From JBDKGH01 sp039798265 (GTDB taxonomy: Bacteria; Bacteroidota; Bacteroidia; Flavobacteriales_D; Sanyastnellaceae), in contig JBDKGH010000003.1 of the NCBI GenBank assembly GCA_039798265.1, forward strand, positions 1 through 17,194: a DNA stretch of 17,194 nt, read 5' to 3'. Shown piece by piece: positions 11,688 to 17,194 of the stretch. A program made the position numbers and the translations under genes. Under the pieces are notes generated by a model. The model was given only the letters and a program-made list of their open reading frames with translations. It was not told the origin of the DNA and did no database searches. How positions within the stretch are numbered: position 1 is the stretch's first letter; each line of letters starts with the position of its first letter.

Positions 11688-13373
11688 TTATCGTACTAAT
11701 TTTTTGTACTTAATGCGATGCGGATTCACATCCCCTAAACGTTTGATCTTGTTCTCTTCGTACTCAGAGAAGGTACCTTCAAAGAAGTACACTTGTGAGT
11801 CGCCTTCAAAAGCGAGAATGTGTGTACAGATACGATCCAAGAACCAACGGTCGTGGGAAATAACCACCGCACATCCTGCAAAATTTTGAATCCCTTCTTC
11901 CAATGCGCGAAGGGTGTTTACGTCAATATCGTTGGTAGGCTCGTCGAGCAACAACACGTTGGCTTCTGTTTTCAAGGTCATAGCCAAATGCAAACGGTTA
12001 CGCTCCCCTCCCGAAAGTACTCCTACTTTCTTTTGTTGGTCGCCACCGGCAAAGTTGAATTTACTGCAGTAAGCGCGTGAGTTGATGGTTTGTCCACCTA
12101 CTTCTATTACTTCATTGCCACCACTGATGACTTCATATACGGACTTGTTTTCATCCACATCTTTGTGGCGTTGGTCTACGTAACCGATCACCACGGTGTC
12201 ACCTACTTTAAATTCACCACTATCTACCCCTTCTTCTCCCATAATCATGCGGAAAAGAGTTGTTTTACCAGCACCGTTAGGTCCAATGACCCCGACAATT
12301 CCCGCTGGTGGTAGTTTGAAACTCAAATTATCGATCAACAAGCGATCGTCATATCCTTTCGAAATATTGTTGGCCTCAATAACCTCGTTACCCAAACGAG
12401 GGCCGTTTGGAATCGGAATTTCGAGTGTTGCCTCTTTCTCTCTTTCACCCTCGGCCATCATTCGATCATAGTTTTGAAGACGCGCCTTGTTCTTGGCGTG
12501 GCGACCCTTTGGATTGGTTCTCACCCACTCTAACTCACGTTCCAATACTTTGCGACGCTTGCTTTCTTGCTTTTCTTCTTGCGCAAGGCGTTTTGCTTTT
12601 TGCTCTAACCACCCGCTGTAGTTTCCTTCCCAAGGAATACCTTCTCCTCTATCCAACTCCAATATCCAACCAGCTACGTTATCTAAGAAATAACGGTCGT
12701 GGGTTACCGCCAAAACAGTTCCTTTATACTGTTGCAAGTGTTGTTCTAACCACAATACACTTTCTGCATCCAAGTGGTTAGTAGGCTCATCGAGGAGCAA
12801 CACATCAGGCTGTTGAAGTAACAAACGGCAAAGGGCCACACGGCGACGTTCACCACCCGAAAGTTTGCCAATGATGGCATCTTCAGGAGGACAACGAAGA
12901 GCGTCCATGGCTATTTCGAGTTTTGTATCCAACTCCCAACCACCGAGCGTTTCTATTTTATCTTGAACAGCAGCCTGACGATCCATCAGCGACTGCATTT
13001 TGTCGGGGTCGTTGAGGATTTCCTCATCCATGAATTTCATGTTGATCTCCTCGTATTCCTTTAAGGCGTCAGTAATCGGTTTTACGCCTTCTTCTACTAC
13101 TTCGCGCACTGTTCGGTTATCATCGAGCAGAGGTTCTTGAGGAAGATAACCCACACTGTAGCCGGGACTCCACACTACATCGCCTTGGTAGCTTTGGTCA
13201 AGTCCTGCAATAATTTTCATTACTGTTGACTTACCCGCACCGTTCATACCAAGGATACCAATTTTAGCTCCGTAAAAAAACGAGAGGTAAACATCCTTGA
13301 TGATATGCTTTCCAGTAGGCGTGTATTTGTTCACACCCACCATTGAGAAAATGATCTTCTTGTCGGTTGACAT
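11688..13373 (-). CDS. ettA: Energy-dependent translational throttle protein EttA (ABC-F)
   Basis: The 561-residue protein has two ABC ATPase domains and no membrane segment, as in ABC-F proteins. Domain 1: Walker A GMNGAGKST (42-50), signature LSGGE (171-175), Walker B VLLLDEP (191-197). Between the domains are an arm (about 95-140) and the linker with LEWVRTNPKGRHAKNKARL (281-299), the EttA-type PtIM tip that contacts P-site tRNA. Domain 2: Walker A GPNGAGKTT (364-372), signature LSGGE (453-457), Walker B VLLLDEP (473-479). EttA binds the ribosomal E site and gates the first peptide bond according to the ATP/ADP ratio. The length matches the family. The 38-bp gap to the upstream metallophosphoesterase gene holds an exact -7 box, so ettA likely has its own promoter. 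Confidence 0.96.
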   Translation of the reverse strand: MSTDKKIIFSMVGVNKYTPTGKHIIKDVYLSFFYGAKIGILGMNGAGKSTVMKIIAGLDQSYQGDVVWSPGYSVGYLPQEPLLDDNRTVREVVEEGVKPITDALKEYEEINMKFMDEEILNDPDKMQSLMDRQAAVQDKIETLGGWELDTKLEIAMDALRCPPEDAIIGKLSGGERRRVALCRLLLQQPDVLLLDEPTNHLDAESVLWLEQHLQQYKGTVLAVTHDRYFLDNVAGWILELDRGEGIPWEGNYSGWLEQKAKRLAQEEKQESKRRKVLERELEWVRTNPKGRHAKNKARLQNYDRMMAEGEREKEATLEIPIPNGPRLGNEVIEANNISKGYDDRLLIDNLSFKLPPAGIVGVIGPNGAGKTTLFRMIMGEEGVDSGEFKVGDTVVIGYVDQRHKDVDENKSVYEVISGGNEVIEVGGQTINSRAYCSKFNFAGGDQQKKVGVLSGGERNRLHLAMTLKTEANVLLLDEPTNDIDVNTLRALEEGIQNFAGCAVVISHDRWFLDRICTHILAFEGDSQVYFFEGTFSEYEENKIKRLGDVNPHRIKYKKLVR

Positions 13374-13391
13374 TTCTTAAAAAAATTTTGT

Positions 13392-13399
13392 CAAAGATA
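13392..13399 (-). promoter_or_regulatory. -7 promoter box of ettA
   Basis: On the minus strand TATCTTTG matches TAnnTTTG exactly, 18 nt before the ATG. Its -33 position lies within the end of the upstream coding region and does not contain TTG. Confidence 0.5.
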
Positions 13400-13411
13400 A
13401 TAGTGTATGAA

Positions 13412-14692
13412 CTACGCTTTTGACACGGTAATAAAAGTAATTTCAGGAGGCATGCCCACGCGCCCAGGGAATCCAAGGAAACCGAAGCCGCGGTTGACAT
13501 ACAGATATTGCTCACCTTCTTGATACAGACCGGCCCAGCGCTTGTAGCCAAAGAAAGGAGACGGACTCACTTTGATGTGAAGCATGGGTGATTCGAGACC
13601 AAATTGAGCACCGTGCGTATGACCAGAAAGAGTAATGTGCATAGGTTCTTTCCCCATTACATGGTCTTCCCAGTGCGTTGGGTCGTGCGACAACAAAATA
13701 TTGAATGAACCAGGAGCTATACCAGCGGATGCCTTTCGGATATCGCCGTATTTCGAAAAGCGATTTCGTCCCCAGTTCTCTACACCCACAATGTTGATGG
13801 TTTCGCCATTATTCTCCACTTGTACATTTTCATTGAGCAACAAGCGGAAGCCCATTTCCTTTTGAATGGCCTTCAGTTTTTCCAAATTCGTTTGCTTCAG
13901 GCTTAGCTGTTCAGGAACATCGCTGTCATACACGTAATCGGCATAATCGTGATTACCAAGAATAGAAAACTTACCGTAGGTTGCTTTCAACTGTTGGAAA
14001 TAAGGAATCCACGGTTCCGCCTCGTAGGCAAAATTGTTGACCAAATCGCCAGTAAAAAGAATTAGATCAGGCTTCAATTCATTGATCATATCAATAGCCT
14101 GTTGCACTTCTTCGAAACTGTTATCTAAAAAACTTCCAAGGTGCGCATCTGAAATTTGTACAATCCGCATCCCATCGAATGACGCTGGTAGGTCTTTGAA
14201 TTGAAGATTCTCTGACAACACTCGAAACGCGTATTTCCCTTTGGTGATTCCATAGAGCATGGATCCAAAAACCAAAGCGCCCGCTCCGAGCCCTACTTGA
14301 TTAAAAAACTGAATACGGGTCATTCGTTCGGCCGGATCTGACTCGGGGTTTGATCTGATCTTGAAAAAAATCCATCGAAAAAAATGCATGATATCATCGG
14401 CAAAATGGAAGATGGTGAAGCACATTTTCGTGAGAAAAAACAAAAAAGCAAATCCCGTAGTGAAGTACATGAATTTGTAATTGCGCGCCTGCATATTTTC
14501 TTCAAAGCCGATCAACATGAGAGCAAAAAGCACAAGAGTGATGACCGTAGGCACCCACCACGACCAGCGAGCTACGCGGCGCCAAGTGGGATCTATTTGA
14601 GCCGTTAGCTGACGAATACCGAAGTATCCGTAAACATCTACGAGCAAAATGAGAGTGGTGATGATTGAAAGAAAAATAAGGAAACGGCCCAT
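13412..14692 (-). CDS. Membrane-anchored metallophosphoesterase
   Basis: The start is placed at the ATG at 14692 (426 residues). A TTG at 14746 would extend it by 18 residues, but an exact -7 box at 14712-14719 lies between the two. Hydrophobic segments at about 3-20, 45-62, 76-92 and 130-148 anchor the N-terminus. The calcineurin-like phosphoesterase domain follows, with all metal-binding motifs: D182 and H184 (SDAHLG), D216 (GDLVN), GNHD (246-249), H336 (LSHDP) and GHTHG (357-361). This is the layout of the YaeI/YkoQ group, whose known members act on lipid or nucleotide phosphoesters; YaeI removes phosphate from UDP-diacylglucosamine-like lipids, but the substrate here is not established. 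It lies upstream of ettA with no terminator between. Confidence 0.9.
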   Translation of the reverse strand: MGRFLIFLSIITTLILLVDVYGYFGIRQLTAQIDPTWRRVARWSWWVPTVITLVLFALMLIGFEENMQARNYKFMYFTTGFAFLFFLTKMCFTIFHFADDIMHFFRWIFFKIRSNPESDPAERMTRIQFFNQVGLGAGALVFGSMLYGITKGKYAFRVLSENLQFKDLPASFDGMRIVQISDAHLGSFLDNSFEEVQQAIDMINELKPDLILFTGDLVNNFAYEAEPWIPYFQQLKATYGKFSILGNHDYADYVYDSDVPEQLSLKQTNLEKLKAIQKEMGFRLLLNENVQVENNGETINIVGVENWGRNRFSKYGDIRKASAGIAPGSFNILLSHDPTHWEDHVMGKEPMHITLSGHTHGAQFGLESPMLHIKVSPSPFFGYKRWAGLYQEGEQYLYVNRGFGFLGFPGRVGMPPEITFITVSKA

Positions 14693-14711
14693 ACGGTTTA
14701 TAAAAGTTGGC

Positions 14712-14719
14712 CAAAAGTA
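14712..14719 (-). promoter_or_regulatory. -7 promoter box of the metallophosphoesterase gene
   Basis: On the minus strand TACTTTTG matches TAnnTTTG, 19 nt before the ATG. It decides the start at 14692 over the TTG at 14746. Confidence 0.55.
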
Positions 14720-14750
14720 GGGTATACACAACTCTATACCGCACAATTAA

Positions 14751-14767
14751 CCGATTTTGAGAATCGG
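14751..14767. promoter_or_regulatory. Inverted repeat between divergent promoters
   Basis: CCGATT (14751-14756) and AATCGG (14762-14767) lie between the metallophosphoesterase and DUF4177-like genes. The loop contains the TTG (14757-14759) that would be the -33 element of the plus-strand gene (TTG, 20 nt, TAATCTTTG ending at 14788). A regulator bound here would block that promoter. Confidence 0.35.
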
Positions 14768-14815
14768 CGAAAAACGGAATAATCTTTGTGTTTTCGCAAC
14801 AAAAAACAACTCCCC

Positions 14816-15181
14816 ATGAAAAAACTACTTTTCACCTTCTTTTTTATGCTATTCGCCTTCACCTTTTACGCTCAGGTGGGGTATGAATTTTTTCAAATGA
14901 CCACGGTAGAATCTGTTGTTCCCGGGGGCTTAGGAAGAAGTCGATTGATCATGACCGATGAAAAAGGAGCCATTTTAGAAGCCAAAATGGAAAACTTCTT
15001 CTCTATGGTAGGTATCAACTTTGAAAACATTCGAGCTAATGACAAAATGATTGGAGACAAAATATCCGAACTTGCTTCGAAAGGTTGGGAGCTTCAGCAT
15101 GTTTATGGCGGTGCCTATGGCCATCAAGAGAGCACGGGGATCTTTATTACCCGCTACATTTTCCGCAGACCAAAAAACTAA
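14816..15181 (+). CDS. Small secreted DUF4177-like protein
   Basis: From the ATG at 14816 the product has 121 residues and opens with a signal peptide, MKKLLFTFFFMLFAFTFYAQ. A TTG at 14786 in the same frame overlaps the presumed -7 box (AATCTTTG, 14781-14788) and would put basic residues ahead of the signal, so it is rejected. The mature part begins with YEFFQMTTVES and has KISELASKGWELQHVYGG near 89-106, ending in ITRYIFRRPK. 'L-x-x-x-G-W-E-L' with a closing basic strand is the pattern of DUF4177-like proteins. Function unknown. The DEAD-box helicase gene follows after 31 bp. Confidence 0.75.
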   Translation: MKKLLFTFFFMLFAFTFYAQVGYEFFQMTTVESVVPGGLGRSRLIMTDEKGAILEAKMENFFSMVGINFENIRANDKMIGDKISELASKGWELQHVYGGAYGHQESTGIFITRYIFRRPKN

Positions 15182-15200
15182 AGAAGATTTTTGAATAGCT

Positions 15201-15208
15201 TATCTTCG
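15201..15208 (+). promoter_or_regulatory. Possible -7 box of the helicase gene
   Basis: TATCTTCG is one mismatch from TAnnTTTG and ends 4 nt before the ATG at 15213. No TTG is at the -33 position. Confidence 0.4.
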
Positions 15209-15212
15209 CCAC

Positions 15213-16535
15213 ATGAGTAGCGATAAGCAGTTCAATCTTCAATTTCAAAAACTAGGCATTTCCTCATTGAATGCAATGCAGGAAAAGGCCTTTAAAACCA
15301 TACAAAACGAAAAACAAACCGTTTTACTTGCTCCCACGGGATCAGGTAAAACGGTTGCTTTTTTATGGCCTCTGCTTCATCACTTGAACAAAGAAATAAC
15401 CGGTGTTCAAGCATTGGTGTTGGCCCCTACACGTGAGTTAGCCCTTCAGATTGAGTCTGTTTGGCGCAAGATGTCCACTGGTTTTAAAGTGAATGTCTTT
15501 TATGGCGGTCATGCCATGCAAGTAGAAAAGTCAAGTTTAAGTGAGCCTCCCGCACTTTTGATTGCTACTCCTGGCCGACTAGCCGATCACCTGAAACGCG
15601 AGACCTTCGATCCATCGACAATTAAATTTTTAGTACTCGATGAGTTTGATAAATCACTCGAGCTGGGCTTTCAGGAGCAAATGGCATTTATCATTGAGAA
15701 GCTTCATCGCAACCGAAAAACCGTTTTGGTGAGTGCTACTGGTGATTTGGAAATACCTGAGTTTACGGGGATGCAGCACCCTGTTGAAATCAATTTTGTA
15801 GGCGAAAAAACAGCGGCCCCCAAACTAAAAATGCAATTGCTCGAATGTGAAGATCGCTACAAAATGCGCCGTCTTTTCGACCTGTTGTGTTCATTTAAAG
15901 GCGAGCCAGCTATTGTTTTTTTCAATCACCGTGAAGCGGTTGAAGAAGCGCATGAAGTGCTCACTAAGCTAGGACTTCATCCCAGCTTTTATCACGGTGG
16001 CCTCGAGCAGGACGAACGCGAACGAGCACTTATTCACTTCCGTAATGGAACTAAGCCTTTTTTACTCACCACCGACATCGCTGCACGAGGGCTCGATATT
16101 CCTGAAATGAACCACGTGGTTCACTATCAGATGCCTTTAAAAGAAGCAGAGTTTACCCATCGTAACGGCCGAACAGCGCGCATGAAGGCCAGTGGAACAG
16201 CTTATATCATAATGAGCAATACGGATAATAGACGTCCATATTTATCCCATGATATTTCTGCTATTGAGCTAAAGAAAGACTACCCACTTCCACCCGAACC
16301 CGCTTTTGAAACCCTTTACATCAGTGGAGGCAAGAAAGATAAATTGAGTAAAATTGACATCGTCGGATTCTTTGGGCAAAAAGGGAAGCTTCAAAAAGAA
16401 GACATTGGGCTCATCTTCGTTCATGATTTTTTTTCCTATGTAGCGGTCAGAAAATCGAAAACGCGCACCTTGCTTCAGCTCGTTCGCGATGAAAAAATGA
16501 AGGGTAAAAAATTCAAAATAGGAATAGCTAAATAA
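15213..16535 (+). CDS. DEAD-box RNA helicase with a DbpA-type RNA-binding domain
   Basis: The 440-residue protein has the full set of helicase motifs: Q motif around FQKLGISSLNAMQEKA (11-26), motif I APTGSGKT (40-47), Ia APTREL (71-76), Ib ATPGR (118-122), motif II DEFD (143-146), motif III SAT (174-176), motif V near TTDIAARGLDIP (286-297) and motif VI HRNGRTAR (316-323). The C-terminal part (about 366-440: LYISGGKKDKLSKIDIVGFFGQKGKL, DIGLIFVHDFFSYVAV, MKGKKFKIGIA) is a DbpA-like RNA-binding domain, which in E. coli DbpA recognises 23S rRNA hairpin 92. A role in large-subunit assembly is therefore likely (family inference). Motif II is DEFD in place of DEAD. The next gene starts 4 nt after its stop codon, so they probably share a transcript. 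Confidence 0.93.
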   Translation: MSSDKQFNLQFQKLGISSLNAMQEKAFKTIQNEKQTVLLAPTGSGKTVAFLWPLLHHLNKEITGVQALVLAPTRELALQIESVWRKMSTGFKVNVFYGGHAMQVEKSSLSEPPALLIATPGRLADHLKRETFDPSTIKFLVLDEFDKSLELGFQEQMAFIIEKLHRNRKTVLVSATGDLEIPEFTGMQHPVEINFVGEKTAAPKLKMQLLECEDRYKMRRLFDLLCSFKGEPAIVFFNHREAVEEAHEVLTKLGLHPSFYHGGLEQDERERALIHFRNGTKPFLLTTDIAARGLDIPEMNHVVHYQMPLKEAEFTHRNGRTARMKASGTAYIIMSNTDNRRPYLSHDISAIELKKDYPLPPEPAFETLYISGGKKDKLSKIDIVGFFGQKGKLQKEDIGLIFVHDFFSYVAVRKSKTRTLLQLVRDEKMKGKKFKIGIAK

Positions 16536-16539
16536 GCCT

Positions 16540-17194
16540 ATGCATTTAGATATAGAAAGCATCAGAGATTTCACCAAACCGGCACATATAGCGCTCGGTG
16601 GTGTTATTTTGCTAACTGGTCTTTTGCAAATGGCCTTGCCTAAGTTCGGCAAGCGTCATCGCCTGTTGGGGCAAGTGTATTTCTGGGCCATGATATTTTC
16701 CTTTATCACCTCATTCCCCATCAGTATCGCTAAAGAAAACTACTTCCTTTCGATGGTAGGATTGTTCAGCTTGTATTTATCCTTTACCGGAGGCCGATTT
16801 GCGATGGTCAAAACCGCGGCGCGTCTTCCTTTAATTGATAAAATAGGCATTCTGTTCTTCGCCCTTTCTTCATTGCTTATGCTACTCTTTGGGATAACAA
16901 TGTTTACAAAGGGATATATCGGTGGAGGCATTATTATTCTTGTTTTTTCCGGCATCTTTCTCAGTGGTACTGTGCGAGATGTCTATTACGTTTTTATCAA
17001 AAGAGACCATTTAGCCATGTACGGTGGTATGAATTGGATGTTTAATCACATTGGCCGAATGATTGGGTCGTATATCGCTGCTGTTACCGCCTTTTTGGTG
17101 AATGTGCAGCCCTTTGGTAGTTCTATGGTCAATTGGCTTTTACCCTCCTTAATAGGAAGCTTCGTCATTTCGCGATTTCTACGTCATTACAAAA
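16540..17194 (+). CDS. DUF2306-like multi-pass membrane protein (C-terminus cut by window edge)
   Basis: The frame stays open from ATG 16540 to the right edge, giving 218 visible residues. It contains about six hydrophobic segments. Near the N-terminus are HIALGGVILLTGLLQM and, just after, KRHRLLGQVYF; 'HR-x-x-G-x-x-Y' after the first helix is the mark of the DUF2306 group of membrane proteins. Later histidines in NWMFNHIGRM could bind haem or metal but no role is known. The start lies 4 nt after the helicase stop codon, indicating an operon. Confidence 0.75.
   Translation, partial: MHLDIESIRDFTKPAHIALGGVILLTGLLQMALPKFGKRHRLLGQVYFWAMIFSFITSFPISIAKENYFLSMVGLFSLYLSFTGGRFAMVKTAARLPLIDKIGILFFALSSLLMLLFGITMFTKGYIGGGIIILVFSGIFLSGTVRDVYYVFIKRDHLAMYGGMNWMFNHIGRMIGSYIAAVTAFLVNVQPFGSSMVNWLLPSLIGSFVISRFLRHYK

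Noticed and set aside
12090..12781. Plus-strand ORFs of 74-124 residues opposite ettA
   Set aside because: Antisense shadows of a highly conserved gene.

Overview
The window looks like a chromosomal segment of a Bacteroidota bacterium, probably Flavobacteriia. The evidence is two proteins tied to the type IX secretion system (T9SS), Bacteroidota-type promoters (TTG, 19 bp, TAnnTTTG), start codons without Shine-Dalgarno sequences, a zinc-free type B L31, and many small secreted proteins whose signal peptides end in A-Q. No tRNA, rRNA, CRISPR array, IS element or prophage was seen. Most of the window is ordinary core genome.

Layout. 1-1700 (minus) holds a T9SS cargo gene cut by the left edge, preceded by an orphan T9SS sorting-domain ORF. 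The two overlap by 14 nt, and a terminator-like 15-bp palindrome sits inside the signal-peptide codons of the cargo gene. 1715-2179 is a composite repeat: three arrays of an 8-bp unit (ATAAAAKG) alternate with two ~116-bp structured repeats, each carrying two hairpins. 2180-2467 has no gene. 2505-3453 (minus) is a two-gene unit: a PadR repressor and a membrane protein with a HAAS-like N-terminus and duplicated GldL-like FKxMxWPF hairpins; a palindromic operator overlaps its promoter. 3657-3914 (minus) is ribosomal protein bL31. It shares a divergent promoter region with a GT4 glycosyltransferase (4015-5175, plus).

5297-9044 (plus) encodes a secreted protein with two homologous beta-type domains and a C-terminal SPOR-like domain, then a clear terminator, XerD recombinase, a YkgJ-type cysteine-cluster protein and an SRPBCC-fold protein. 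9047-10311 (minus) is a two-gene unit for a DUF1684 lipoprotein-like protein and an outer-membrane beta-barrel. 10376-11026 (plus) is a secreted YD-repeat-like protein; 11029-11559 (minus) is a membrane protein with a possible Coa1/Tim21-like domain. 11688-14692 (minus) carries the ABC-F factor EttA and a membrane-anchored metallophosphoesterase. 14816-17194 (plus) holds a small secreted DUF4177-like protein, a DEAD-box helicase with a DbpA-type RNA-binding domain, and a DUF2306-like membrane protein cut by the right edge.

I do not see a self-evident new defence, biosynthetic or mobile system. The observations most worth a second look are the composite repeat and its orphan sorting domain, the palindrome inside a signal-peptide coding sequence, the PadR/HAAS-GldL-like unit with its operator, and a recurring promoter arrangement in which the -7 box lies exactly 4 nt before the start codon, implying leaderless mRNAs.
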